A stretch of 64,000 bases of DNA. Source: Nocardioides salarius. Lineage in GTDB: Bacteria > Actinomycetota > Actinomycetes > Propionibacteriales > Nocardioidaceae. The notes under the pieces were generated by a model. It did not search any database. It was not told the origin of the DNA and worked only from the letters and a program-made list of their open reading frames with translations. Every line of letters starts with the position of its first letter. Within the stretch, counting starts at the first letter, position 1. Positions 35,640-44,277 of the stretch are shown piece by piece. The DNA lies in contig NZ_JAFBBZ010000001.1 in NCBI RefSeq assembly GCF_016907435.1, positions 1,302,001 through 1,366,000 of the forward strand, in the 5' to 3' direction. The position numbers and the translations under genes were made by a program.

Positions 35640-36434
35640 TCAGGGAGCAGCGGTGGCGGACCCCGAGGACCCGAGTCGGGCGAGCTCGTTGACCTGGTCG
35701 ACGGTGTAGCGCTGTGCCAGCTCGGCCCGCGACTGTGGCAGCCTCACGCAGCGCTGCAGGACATCGGCGATGACGCTCGCGCCGCCGGCGACGTACTGCG
35801 CGGAGACGACCATGACCGGCTTGTCCAGGCGCACCTCGCGCCGCCACACGACCCTGGTCGTGTCGTGGCGCTCCGGCCAGCTGGTGAGCGCGATCATCAG
35901 CGAGTCGCGCGAGTGGTGGGACTCGATCGGGCCGGCGGACGCGATCGACTCCCACGAGGTGGACCAGCTGATGCCCTCGTGCCGGTACTCCACGCCTGTG
36001 GAGGTGAGGTAGAGCCCGCCGACGGCGATCCTGCCGCGCAGGACGGCGACGAGCGGCCAGAGCAGCAGGGCGGCGATCGAGCCGAGCAGCCAGACCCCGA
36101 TCGGGGCGTCCGCACGCAGGAAGAGCAGGGCTCCCGCCGCCGCCCAGATGAGGAAGGCCGCCGTCCAGAACACCGGCAGCACCAGCGCGACCCTGGGATA
36201 GGGGAACACCATCGCCGCCGCTCCTGAGGGCGCGGTCCCGACCTCGACCGCCGGTCGGTGCCGGGGCAGGTAGGTGTCGCAGCCGACCATGACGAACCCT
36301 CCGACGGCGATCAGCAGGAGCAACGAGCCGAACATCCCCACCGCGAGATCGCCCGCGACCACGATGCCCGTCCCCAGCACGGCGAGGAAGACGTAGGAGA
36401 GGGTCAACAAGGCGTTCTGTCTGTTGCTGCGCAT
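35640..36434 (-). CDS. Membrane protein with PH-like cytoplasmic domain, last gene of the WXG operon
   Basis: 264 residues. Four hydrophobic segments (about 10-28, 32-50, 82-104, 110-128) are followed by a soluble part of about 130 residues (GGLYLTSTGVEYRHEGISWS) that resembles a bacterial PH-like domain. It starts 10 bp after the stop of the glycine-zipper protein gene, so it is part of the same operon (38177 to 35640). A role in exporting or tethering the upstream products is possible but unproven. Confidence 0.7.
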   Translation of the reverse strand: MRSNRQNALLTLSYVFLAVLGTGIVVAGDLAVGMFGSLLLLIAVGGFVMVGCDTYLPRHRPAVEVGTAPSGAAAMVFPYPRVALVLPVFWTAAFLIWAAAGALLFLRADAPIGVWLLGSIAALLLWPLVAVLRGRIAVGGLYLTSTGVEYRHEGISWSTSWESIASAGPIESHHSRDSLMIALTSWPERHDTTRVVWRREVRLDKPVMVVSAQYVAGGASVIADVLQRCVRLPQSRAELAQRYTVDQVNELARLGSSGSATAAP

Positions 36435-36443
36435 GCGACCTCC

Positions 36444-37616
36444 TCAGTCGAACAGTCCACCGACGCCGTCGACGATGCCTCCGACCCCGTCGACGATGGC
36501 ACCCCCGGTGTCGGTCAGGGACTCGAGTCCCGCGTCCCAGGCCTCCATCACGTCGGGGCCGCCCTCGAAGAGCGAGTCGATGGCGCCCGAGGTGAAGACT
36601 CCCACGCCTGCCCCGACGACGGCTCCCACCGCCGTGCCGACCCCCGGGACGGGGATGAAGGAGCCCACGACGGCACCGGTGCCCGCGCCGGCGAGCACCG
36701 AGGCCGCGAAGCCGCCGCCGTTGGAGACCACCGCCTGCGTCGGGCTCTCCCCCGCTGCGAGGTCGAGGCCGACCCCGACCACCGCGAGCGCGCCGCCGAG
36801 CTTGAGCGACGCCCCCTTGGCACGGCCGTCGAGCTCGTCTGCCTGCCTGGCGATGTCGTCGCCCTTGATCTTCTCCGCGTCCCAGTGGTCGAGGTCGTGG
36901 TTGCCGAACCCGCCGGGCTCGCGCGGGATCAGATCGAGGTAGCGCGCGGCCTGGTCAGCGATCTCCGTACCGGTCGCTCTCACGAGGGAGGCGTGGAACG
37001 TCACCGCGCTCGACCCGAGCCCACCGGCGATGTCCAGCGCGGTCAGCGCCATCCCCGGCCCGGTCAGGCCGCGGTACTCGCCCTCCAGCGCCAGCACGCC
37101 CCCGCGCCACTCCTCGCGCACGGCCGCCGCGTCCGCCCCGGCCCGCTCGTAGGCCTCGACCCGCGCCTGGTGTGCGGCGAACGCGTCGAGGGCGGCGGCG
37201 CGGGCGTCGACGAGGGTGGGGCTCACCCGCCCGGCCGGCTCCGGGCCCGGGTGGCTGGGTGCGGCGCCGGGCGGCTCGACGACGTACGCCGACACGGTGA
37301 GCCCGGCGGCGCGCGCGCTGGCGCAGATCTCGGCCATCCGCGCCTGCAGCCGCCGCAGCGTCGCGGCGTACGCCGCCAGCTCGCGCGCCGCGGAGGACGC
37401 GCTGTCGTGGACGAGGTCGATCTTCTCCACGGCCACGCCCATCCGCGAGACGAACCCGGTGGCGGTGGCGCCCTGCCAGTCGGCGGAGGCGGCCCGGCGC
37501 GCGGCGAGCACGCGCTCGCCACCGTCGCCGACCGCGGCGACCAGGGAGTCCTCGAGCCAGCGGGCGGCCGCGGCGATGGAGTCGGGCGAGCCCTTGAGCT
37601 CGGTGTCGATGCTCAT
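36444..37616 (-). CDS. WXG100/EsxA-like N-terminal domain protein with glycine-zipper C-terminus
   Basis: 390 residues. The first 110 residues are long helices with an ADWQGATATGF turn, the WxG hairpin of WXG100-type type VII substrates. Residues about 120-285 are helical and charged. Residues about 288-350 are rich in small residues (AGAGTGAVVGSFIPVPGVGTAVGAVVGAGVGVF), spaced so as to make glycine zippers that could insert in membranes. There is no recognisable toxin domain at the end. It starts 1 bp after the stop of the 37618-37899 gene. Likely a secreted or surface effector; the function is inferred only. Confidence 0.72.
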   Translation of the reverse strand: MSIDTELKGSPDSIAAAARWLEDSLVAAVGDGGERVLAARRAASADWQGATATGFVSRMGVAVEKIDLVHDSASSAARELAAYAATLRRLQARMAEICASARAAGLTVSAYVVEPPGAAPSHPGPEPAGRVSPTLVDARAAALDAFAAHQARVEAYERAGADAAAVREEWRGGVLALEGEYRGLTGPGMALTALDIAGGLGSSAVTFHASLVRATGTEIADQAARYLDLIPREPGGFGNHDLDHWDAEKIKGDDIARQADELDGRAKGASLKLGGALAVVGVGLDLAAGESPTQAVVSNGGGFAASVLAGAGTGAVVGSFIPVPGVGTAVGAVVGAGVGVFTSGAIDSLFEGGPDVMEAWDAGLESLTDTGGAIVDGVGGIVDGVGGLFD

Positions 37617-37617
37617 C

Positions 37618-37899
37618 TCACCACCGCTGCCCGCTCGTGAAGGCCTCCTGGGTGGCGCTGTCGGCCGACTGCAGCCCCCGGACGGCGCAGCGCACGTTGT
37701 CGGTGGCGCCCAGGAGCCCGGCGCTGAGCTCGGCGGCGGCCGAGGCCACCAGCGCGAGCATCTCGGTCACCAGGGGCGTCAGCTCTCCGGCGTCGACGCT
37801 GCGGGGTGCGCGACGCCCGCACTGCTCGATCGTCTCGCGTGCCTGCTCGAGGTCGCTGGTGATGGCCTCGGCGGTGGCCCACCGCAGCTCGACGCTCAT
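37618..37899 (-). CDS. Small helical WXG100-like protein
   Basis: 93 residues, nearly all helix. Length and amphipathic pattern fit an Esx-type partner protein (ARETIEQC, LALVASAAAELSAGLLG), though the central WxG is absent. It overlaps the SAV_915-like gene at its start (ATGA, 37896-37899) and is followed 1 bp later by the larger WXG-like gene. It may form a heterodimer with that protein, as Esx pairs do. Confidence 0.6.
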   Translation of the reverse strand: MSVELRWATAEAITSDLEQARETIEQCGRRAPRSVDAGELTPLVTEMLALVASAAAELSAGLLGATDNVRCAVRGLQSADSATQEAFTSGQRW

Positions 37900-38177
37900 C
37901 GCCGGCCCGCCAGCACCGCGCCCGGGCTGGGGCGCTTGTCGAGGTAGAGCAGGTCGTAGGGCGCCTGCTCGTGGGCGGCCTGCAGGTCTGCCACCGAGAG
38001 CAGCACCCAGGGCGAGTCGGGGCTGTAGAAGTCGGCGAGCCGGTCGAGGGCGGAGTAGACGAACAGGGCGACCCGCTCGTCGTGGGTGCGGTGCATGGCC
38101 AGGCGCTGGGTGGCGTCGGCGTGCTCGCGCGTCGGTGCGTACACGACGGGCGGCAGGGTGGGCCGGGTCTGGGTCAT
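37896..38177 (-). CDS. SAV_915/SseB-like small protein, first gene of the WXG operon
   Basis: 93 residues from ATG 38177. VALFVYSALDRLADFYSPDSPWVLLSVADL followed by YDLLYLDKRP is the pattern of SAV_915-type proteins, related to SseB folds and often found near type VII substrates in actinobacteria. It begins a run of four minus-strand genes with overlaps or tiny gaps (38177 to 35640). The role is unknown. Confidence 0.65.
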   Translation of the reverse strand: MTQTRPTLPPVVYAPTREHADATQRLAMHRTHDERVALFVYSALDRLADFYSPDSPWVLLSVADLQAAHEQAPYDLLYLDKRPSPGAVLAGRR

Positions 38178-38249
38178 GTCCCCAGGCTCCCCGCGATCGC
38201 GGGCCGGCGACACCACCGATCCTCGATCTGTGGACAACCTCGGTCGGTC

Positions 38250-41200
38250 TCAGTCGAAGAGCGCGCGCACGTCGGCGGCGTCGACGACGCTGCCCAGGGC
38301 GCCGTCACCGTCGACGACCTGGGAGAACAGCGCGGCCTTGCGCTCCTTCAGCGCCACCACCTTCTCCTCGATCGTGTCCCGCGAGACCAGCCGGTAGACC
38401 ATCACCGGTCGGGTCTGGCCGATCCGGTGGACCCGGTCGACGGCCTGCGCCTCGACGGCCGGGTTCCACCAGGGGTCGAGCACGAAGACGTAGTCGGCCT
38501 CGGTGAGGGTGAGCCCGACCCCGCCGGCCTTGAGGCTGATCAGGAACGCCGTGCTGTCGCCCTCGCGGAACCCCTCGACCACCTCGGCACGCTTGCGGGT
38601 GCGCCCGTCGAGGTAGTGGTGGCTCACGCCCTCGGCGTCGAGCCGGGCGCGTACGCGGCGCAGGAAGCCGGTGAACTGGCTGAAGACGAGGGCGCGGTGG
38701 CCCTCGGCGGCCAGCTCGAGGAGGTGGTCGACCAGCACGTCGACCTTCGCCGAGCCGATGGCCTCGTGCTCGGCCTCGACCAGCGCCGGGTCGAGGCTGA
38801 GCTGGCGCAGCCGGGTGAGGGCGCTGAGGATCGCCACCCGGTTGCGGTCGAAGTCGTCCACGAGACCGAGGATCTTCTGCCGCTCGCGGGCCAGGTGGGT
38901 GTCGTAGATCCTGCGGTGCCGGGCGCCGAGGTCGACCTGCAGCAGCTGCTCCTGCTTGGGCGGCAGGTCGGCGGCGACCAGCTCCTTGGTGCGGCGCAGC
39001 AGGAAGGGGCGCAGCCGCTGCTGGAAGCGGGCCAGCGCGGCGCCGTCCCCCTCCTTCTCGACCGGTCGCACCACGTGGTCGACGAAGCCCTTGGCCGTCG
39101 GGTAGAGACCCGGCGCCACGAGGGCCAGCAGCGACCACAGCTCCATCAGCCGGTTCTCGAACGGCGTGCCGGTGACCGCGAGCCGGAACGGCGCGTCGAT
39201 GCGGCGGGCGGCCTGGTGGGTCTTGGCGAGGTGGTTCTTCACGTGCTGGGCCTCGTCGAGGACGAGCCCGCCCCAGGGCAGGGCGGCGTACTCCTCGATG
39301 TCGAGACGCAGCAGCGTGTACGTCGTCACCACGACGTCGGCGCCGTCGGCGACCTCGGCCACCGGGGTGCCGAGCTTGCGGGCCGAGGCGGTGACGGTGC
39401 GCACCACCAGTCCCGGGGTGTGCTGCGCGGCCTCGAGCGCCCAGTTGGCCACGACGCTGGTGGGCGCCACGACCAGGAACGGCGCGGCGCCGCCGGCGCG
39501 GGCGCGGGCGACGGCCGCGAGCACCTGGAGGGTCTTGCCGAGGCCCATGTCGTCGGCCAGGATGCCGCCGAGGCCGTGGTCCTGCAGGAAGGCCAGCCAC
39601 CGGAACCCGTCGTGCTGGTAGTGCCGCAGCGTGGAGACCACGCCCTCGGGCTCGGGGCTGGGCAGGTCCGTCAGGTCGCGCAGCGCGTGGGCGCGGCGCA
39701 CCCACTCCTGGGCGTGGGCGGGCAGCGTGTCGGTCTCGGCCAGGTCGCCGACCGCCGCCCACAGGCCCAGGTCGTGACCGCCCAGGCCGATCCGGTCGTC
39801 GCGCGTGGGCTCGCGCACCTCGGCGGCGGCCGCGACCAGGCTGCGCAGGCTCTCGAGCTCGGGAGCGGTGGCGTCGACGTGCAGCCCGCTGGGCAGCACG
39901 ATGCGCTCCTCGCCGAGCGTGAGCGCCTCCAGCACCGAGGACAGCGGGATCTGCTCGCCGTCGACGCTGACGCTGACGCACAGGTCGAGCCAGTCGGTGG
40001 CTCCGCCGGCGTCTGCCGCGTCGTCGGCCTCGGCCGGGGCGTCGGCGGACGCGGGACCGAGCGTGATCTCGACCGGGCCGGTGGCCGGACGGAAGTCAGG
40101 ACGCTCGACCTCCTCCACCTCGAGCCCGGCCTCCCGCAGGCGCGCCAGCTCGTCGGCGAGCTCGAGCACGCCGCTGGTCGGTACGTCGCGGTCGGCCGCC
40201 GGCGCGTCGGCGTCCAGGACGCCGTCGGAGGTCAGGCGGGCGAGCTCGGCCCGCTCGGCGGGGCGGTCGCGGACGCCGTCGAGGCGGTCGGCGGAGCCGG
40301 CGGCGCACGCCAGGTCGGTGTCGCCGACCCGGTAGCGCCACTGCCAGCGCAGCGCGGCCGCCGGGGTGCGGTCCCACTCGACGAGGAGGACCAGGCGCGG
40401 GGCCGGTGGGGCCGGGACGGTGATCGAGTCGTCGCTCGAGGTGACCGGCAGGTGCCGCGTGAGCCGGGGCAGGCGGGTGGTGACGAAGGCGTCGAGGTGC
40501 TCGGGCGGGACGGCGGTGTCGCCGGCGTTGACGAGCCTGGCCAGCGCGGGAGGGATCGGCGCCGCGAGGGGTGCCAGCAGGGCGGTGGTGTCGCGGGTGG
40601 TGGCCGTGGGCACCCGGTCGAGCAGCACCACGCCGTGGGCCTCGTCCCCGACCAGCAGCAGCTGGTCGGCCGGCCACCACCGGTCGGCGTACCGGACCCC
40701 GAAGCGGAGGCTGGCGGCGCCGGGCCCCGCCTCGTCGCGCAGCACGTCGGCGACGACCTCGACGGGCTCGTCGACCAGCTGCACGTCGGCCAGGCCCGAG
40801 CCGGGCAGCAGCGCCACGCCGGCATCGCGTGCCTGGCGCAGGCGGTGCCACAGCTGGGGTCCGAAGTCGGAGAGCGGCGGCAGGTCGGTGATGTTCCAGT
40901 ACGCCGCCATCCCCATCTGGGCGCGCAGCCGGCACACGGAGGCGACGTGGGCGGGGTCGTGACGGGTGCGCCCGAGGTGGCCGCCGTGGGGGGTGAAGTC
41001 CTTCCAGGCCGCGCCGCCGCGGACCCACCGCCCGCTCGCGCCGCGGCGTACCGGGCGCATCCGGACCACCGGCGGGGCCAGGCCGGTGAAGCCACCGTGG
41101 CGCGGCAGGTGCAGGTCGAGCAGGAGCGCGAGGGCGTCCTGCCCGGCCTCCCCGCCCCGGGAGGCCTCCAGGTCGCGCAGCGCCGTGTCGAGCGCGCCGG

Positions 41201-41579
41201 CCCAGCCGGCGGAGCCGTCGTCGGTGGGAGTGCCGGGATCGGGGTGGTCGGTCGTCAGCGACCGGCCCAGGCAGAGCAGCAGCGCCGCGCCGTGCTTGCA
41301 CTCCCAGCCGACCGGGCAGGAGCAGTCCGCGGTGACGACGGCCCGACCCCGGTCGAGCTCGATGGAGACCGACGTGCGGTAGAGCCGAGCACCGCTTCCG
41401 GCGACCTCACCATCGACCGCGAGGAACTCGCTGTCGACCACGTCGACGTCGAGCCGGAGCACCGACCCGTCCGAGGCGTACGCGCGCGCCCGCCCGACGG
41501 CTGCCGGGTCGTAGACGGAGGCCAGCCCCTCGGCGCTCAGCCAGGGCGCGAAGGCCTCGACGGCGGCGGGGGTGCGCAC
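38250..41579 (-). CDS. SWIM zinc-finger SNF2-family helicase/ATPase
   Basis: 1109 residues. A SWIM zinc-binding motif is at Cys86, Cys88, Cys94 and His96 (CSCPVGWECKHG). A large middle region of about 450 residues follows, then a SNF2 ATPase: DDMGLGKTLQ (about 674), DEAQHVKN box (about 772), VTGTPFENRLMELWSLL, then the helicase C domain ending with VDRVHRIGQTRPVMVYRL. Such proteins translocate on double-stranded DNA and remodel DNA-protein complexes. Bacterial SNF2-SWIM proteins occur both alone and within defence islands. The stop is 72 bp from the WXG operon start on the same strand. Confidence 0.92.
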   Translation of the reverse strand: MRTPAAVEAFAPWLSAEGLASVYDPAAVGRARAYASDGSVLRLDVDVVDSEFLAVDGEVAGSGARLYRTSVSIELDRGRAVVTADCSCPVGWECKHGAALLLCLGRSLTTDHPDPGTPTDDGSAGWAGALDTALRDLEASRGGEAGQDALALLLDLHLPRHGGFTGLAPPVVRMRPVRRGASGRWVRGGAAWKDFTPHGGHLGRTRHDPAHVASVCRLRAQMGMAAYWNITDLPPLSDFGPQLWHRLRQARDAGVALLPGSGLADVQLVDEPVEVVADVLRDEAGPGAASLRFGVRYADRWWPADQLLLVGDEAHGVVLLDRVPTATTRDTTALLAPLAAPIPPALARLVNAGDTAVPPEHLDAFVTTRLPRLTRHLPVTSSDDSITVPAPPAPRLVLLVEWDRTPAAALRWQWRYRVGDTDLACAAGSADRLDGVRDRPAERAELARLTSDGVLDADAPAADRDVPTSGVLELADELARLREAGLEVEEVERPDFRPATGPVEITLGPASADAPAEADDAADAGGATDWLDLCVSVSVDGEQIPLSSVLEALTLGEERIVLPSGLHVDATAPELESLRSLVAAAAEVREPTRDDRIGLGGHDLGLWAAVGDLAETDTLPAHAQEWVRRAHALRDLTDLPSPEPEGVVSTLRHYQHDGFRWLAFLQDHGLGGILADDMGLGKTLQVLAAVARARAGGAAPFLVVAPTSVVANWALEAAQHTPGLVVRTVTASARKLGTPVAEVADGADVVVTTYTLLRLDIEEYAALPWGGLVLDEAQHVKNHLAKTHQAARRIDAPFRLAVTGTPFENRLMELWSLLALVAPGLYPTAKGFVDHVVRPVEKEGDGAALARFQQRLRPFLLRRTKELVAADLPPKQEQLLQVDLGARHRRIYDTHLARERQKILGLVDDFDRNRVAILSALTRLRQLSLDPALVEAEHEAIGSAKVDVLVDHLLELAAEGHRALVFSQFTGFLRRVRARLDAEGVSHHYLDGRTRKRAEVVEGFREGDSTAFLISLKAGGVGLTLTEADYVFVLDPWWNPAVEAQAVDRVHRIGQTRPVMVYRLVSRDTIEEKVVALKERKAALFSQVVDGDGALGSVVDAADVRALFD

Positions 41580-41642
41580 TGCGTCAGTCTGCCCAAACCC
41601 GCATGGTTGCAGCGAACCCGGGGCGTCGCGGGCGGGTCGTGC

Positions 41643-42053
41643 TCATCGGGGCGCGGGTGGCTGGAAGGCGTGGAAGTCGTCGATCCACCGACGCACGATC
41701 GTGCCTGCAGGCAGAGGCTCGGCGATCTCGTGGATCAGATCGACGGTCTCGGCCACGAGCTCGTGGTGCAGCTCCGCCGTCTCCGGGACGAGCCACCCCT
41801 GGTCGGTGAGGCTGGTGGTCACTGCGAGGCGCAGCTGGGTCTCGGTGATGTCCAGTTCTGCCACCTCCGCGGTCGTCGTCGCGCGATGGCTGGTCAGCCC
41901 ACCGAAGCCGCGCCCGCAGCCGCACCCCCTCTCCGGGTACAACCGGTCCGTGTCGCAGACCATCGTGATCCAGAGCAGCTCTCCGGGGACGCAGAAGCTG
42001 TAGTCCCCCTCCACGTCGCCCTGTGTCCTGCTCGTTGCCACCAGTACCTTCAT
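41643..42053 (-). CDS. Hypothetical protein with Cys-rich turn
   Basis: 136 residues from ATG 42053 with an AGGAGG site. The N-terminus MKVLVATSRTQGDVEGDYSF and the CGCGRGFGGL loop define it, but I do not recognise a named family with certainty. The second half is helical and acidic. The loop with cysteines may bind a metal. It lies between the SNF2 and the TauE/SafE genes and shares their strand. Confidence 0.6.
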   Translation of the reverse strand: MKVLVATSRTQGDVEGDYSFCVPGELLWITMVCDTDRLYPERGCGCGRGFGGLTSHRATTTAEVAELDITETQLRLAVTTSLTDQGWLVPETAELHHELVAETVDLIHEIAEPLPAGTIVRRWIDDFHAFQPPAPR

Positions 42054-42139
42054 GTCGGCCTCCTGCTCAGCACGCTAGAGGCGGGCGCCGACACCTGCTC
42101 ACCGGTGACCACGGGCCTGTGGACGAGGCCCAGCAGGGC

Positions 42140-43042
42140 TCAGACGAGCGCGGGCTCGGCCACGGGGGTCGAGGCGGCGAGACGCTCGGCGCGCTCGCGG
42201 CGCCACGCGGCCCGGGCGATGCGCCCGACGAGGAGCAGCCAGCCCACCATCAGGGCCAGGTCGAGCGCCAGCGGGAGGTCGGCGAAGGCCGCGAGGACGA
42301 CGACGCTGTTGACCAGGATGATCAGTCCGCCGACCATCACGCCCATCGGGGCGTGCGGCAGCCGGCCGGCCAGGCGGGCGGCGATGGGCGCCACGATGAC
42401 GCCGCCGAGGACCAGGCCGAGCACCGGAAGCCACGGGATGTCCTGGTGCGCCGCGCCGGTGATGAAGCCGAGCGAGACCGAGACGGCCACGGCGAACTCG
42501 GCGGCGTTGGTGGTGCCGACGACCTTGCGGGGCTCGTGGCTGGTGACGGTCATCAGGCTGGGCGTGACGACCGGCCCCCAGCCACCACCGCCGGTGGCGT
42601 CGACGAAGCCGCCGAGCAGCCCGATCGGGGCGAGCCAGCGCGCGGTGTGACCCGACTTGGGCGTCGGGATGATGCGCAGGCCGAAGCCGAAGCGCAGCAG
42701 GATCACCGCGCCGAAGAACAGCAGCAGCGCCGCCATCCCGCTCTTGGCGGCCGCCAGGCTGATCGAGGTCAGCACCACGGCACCGAGGAAGCCGCCGATC
42801 GCGCCCGGGATCGCCACCCGGATGAGCACGGCCTTGTCGACGTTGCCGACGTGCCAGTGGGAGAGCCCCGAGATCAGCGTCGTGGGCAGCTTGGCGGCGT
42901 GCGTCGCCGCGCTGGCGGTAGCGGGAGCGACCCCGAGCGCCAGGAGCACGGTGGCCGAGGTGACCCCGAAGCCCATCCCCAGCGTCCCGTCGACGAGCTG
43001 GGCCAAACCGCCGGCGAGGGCGAAGGCTGCGACCAACCACAT
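42140..43042 (-). CDS. TauE/SafE (TSUP) family permease
   Basis: 300 residues, about eight helices. The two conserved repeats are clear: LAQLVDGTLGMGFGVTSATVL near the N-terminus and GFVDATGGGGWGPVVTPSL in the middle, both with the diagnostic glycine-rich motif. These permeases export sulfite, sulfoacetate or other small organosulfur anions, or take up sulfate/thiosulfate-type compounds. The upstream AT-rich promoter region with direct repeats (43074-43099) suggests regulated expression. Confidence 0.9.
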   Translation of the reverse strand: MWLVAAFALAGGLAQLVDGTLGMGFGVTSATVLLALGVAPATASAATHAAKLPTTLISGLSHWHVGNVDKAVLIRVAIPGAIGGFLGAVVLTSISLAAAKSGMAALLLFFGAVILLRFGFGLRIIPTPKSGHTARWLAPIGLLGGFVDATGGGGWGPVVTPSLMTVTSHEPRKVVGTTNAAEFAVAVSVSLGFITGAAHQDIPWLPVLGLVLGGVIVAPIAARLAGRLPHAPMGVMVGGLIILVNSVVVLAAFADLPLALDLALMVGWLLLVGRIARAAWRRERAERLAASTPVAEPALV

Positions 43043-43073
43043 GAGCGTGCTCCTAAGTACTTCAAGATGAGTG

Positions 43074-43099
43074 AGTAACCAAAGTAACCTAACTTTATA
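43074..43099 (-). promoter_or_regulatory. Candidate operator/promoter of the TauE/SafE gene
   Basis: In unusually AT-rich DNA two direct repeats of AGTAACC (43074-43080, 43083-43089; GGTTACT on the coding strand) lie 9 bp apart. A possible -10 box TATAAA (minus strand, 43094-43099) comes right before them. The repeats therefore sit just downstream of a promoter, where a repressor would act. The regulator is not known. Confidence 0.45.
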
Positions 43100-43201
43100 G
43101 AGATTACTGCATTGCTTGAATCGGCCCGGCGCGTCGCGACCGCTCGCAGGTCACGTCGAGGCGCCCGCGGGGCTGTCCGCGGCGTCGGAGACGCTCATCG
43201 G

Positions 43202-43315
43202 ATGGAGACCTGGGTGTGTGACTTCTGCGGGCAGCGTGGCCGGAACCGGCCGGGCGAGCTGGTCGAGCAGGTGCTCTGCCCGACCTGCGGGGAGCCGGTG
43301 ACGCGTGGCGGCTGA
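43202..43315 (+). CDS. Small CxxC zinc-ribbon protein
   Basis: 37 residues from ATG 43202: METWVCDFCGQRG near the start and LCPTCGEPV at the end, two CxxC pairs about 20 residues apart, the spacing of a zinc ribbon. It is divergent from the TauE/SafE gene and converges on the NERD-domain gene (2-bp gap). No ribosome binding site is obvious. The pattern is unlikely by chance, but its function is unknown. Confidence 0.5.
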   Translation: METWVCDFCGQRGRNRPGELVEQVLCPTCGEPVTRGG

Positions 43316-43317
43316 GG

Positions 43318-44277
43318 TCAGCGCGCGGGCTGCCAGGTCGTCGAGAGGCGTGCGGCGGCGTACACCTGCTTCACCTGGTCGTCGCTGAGGACGACCTCCT
43401 GCTTGCGCAGCCAGCGGTGCAGCTGCATCCGCGGCACGACCACCACGTCCTGCGGGGCCGCCTTGACGGTGATCTCGGAGGCGTTCACCGGGACGACCAC
43501 TCCCCTCACCTCGACGGGCCAACCGCAGGCGGCCGTCAGCAGGCGTGCGGCGCGGCTCGCCTCGTGCCGTGAGTTCCGCACGTACGGGACCCGCTGGCCG
43601 TTGACCATCATCGTGTCCCCGCCGATCCAGATCTTCGCCTTCGGGTGGTGCTTGGCGTTGAGCGTGAAGACCCCGCCTGGGCCGACGACGACGTGGTCGA
43701 TGTCCGAGCCGCGCTCACCGACCGGGACGGCGTGCAGGAACTTCCACCGAGGGTCCTTGCCGGCGAGCTTGGCGAGTCGCGCCGCCACCATCTCCTCACC
43801 GTCCGCACCGATGCGCCACGCTCGCTCGTCGTTGTGCACGCGCAGCACCCTGGCAAGAATCGTGCGGACCGGCGCCGCCTCCTTGGCGGCCCGCGCCTCG
43901 GCCCGCGCAGCCGCGCCGGCGCGTACGTCGGCCAGGTCGGTCGGGGCGGCCTCGGCGAGCACGGGAGCCGCGACAGCTGCGTCCTCGACCGGCTCGACGA
44001 TGGCCGTAACCGGCTCCGGCGGGGCCGCGCCCTGATCCGCTCGCCACCTCGTCAGAGCCGCACGCAGCTCCTTTTTCGACTCCTCCGTCTCGGGAGAGCC
44101 GACGTCTGCCGCAAGGTCCCAGTGACCGAGTGCGGTGCCGTCCGCGCGGGCGACGTACAGCCGGTCGTGCCCGAAGCGTCGCCACCGGCGGAACTCCCAG
44201 GCTGCCGGGCTGGTGGCGTCGGCTGGTGCGGTTACAGGTTCACTCACGCCTGGGATGTCGGTCATGGTGGCGCTCAT
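43318..44277 (-). CDS. NERD-domain protein (nuclease-related)
   Basis: 319 residues from ATG 44277 (ATG 44265 is an alternative). The NERD core is at about 165-270: GADGEEMVAARL, then GSDIDHVVVGPGGVFTLNAKHH, with the acidic, Asp and Lys positions of a restriction-type nuclease fold (Asp in SDIDHV, Lys in NAKHH). An N-terminal domain of about 60 residues (WEFRRWRRFGHDRLYV) and an Ala/Glu-rich linker precede it. NERD proteins are found in plasmids and defence loci; whether this one cuts DNA is not known. Confidence 0.82.
   Translation of the reverse strand: MSATMTDIPGVSEPVTAPADATSPAAWEFRRWRRFGHDRLYVARADGTALGHWDLAADVGSPETEESKKELRAALTRWRADQGAAPPEPVTAIVEPVEDAAVAAPVLAEAAPTDLADVRAGAAARAEARAAKEAAPVRTILARVLRVHNDERAWRIGADGEEMVAARLAKLAGKDPRWKFLHAVPVGERGSDIDHVVVGPGGVFTLNAKHHPKAKIWIGGDTMMVNGQRVPYVRNSRHEASRAARLLTAACGWPVEVRGVVVPVNASEITVKAAPQDVVVVPRMQLHRWLRKQEVVLSDDQVKQVYAAARLSTTWQPAR

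Noticed and set aside
37971-42650. Very long open frame on the plus strand opposite the SNF2 gene (about 1560 codons)
   Set aside because: Low-complexity composition and no motifs; it spans several real genes of the other strand. It is an artefact of third-position G/C.
43074-43099. DtxR/IdeR iron box before the TauE/SafE gene
   Set aside because: TTAGGTTA fits the left half of the box, but the right half is not an inverted copy; the sequence is a direct repeat instead.
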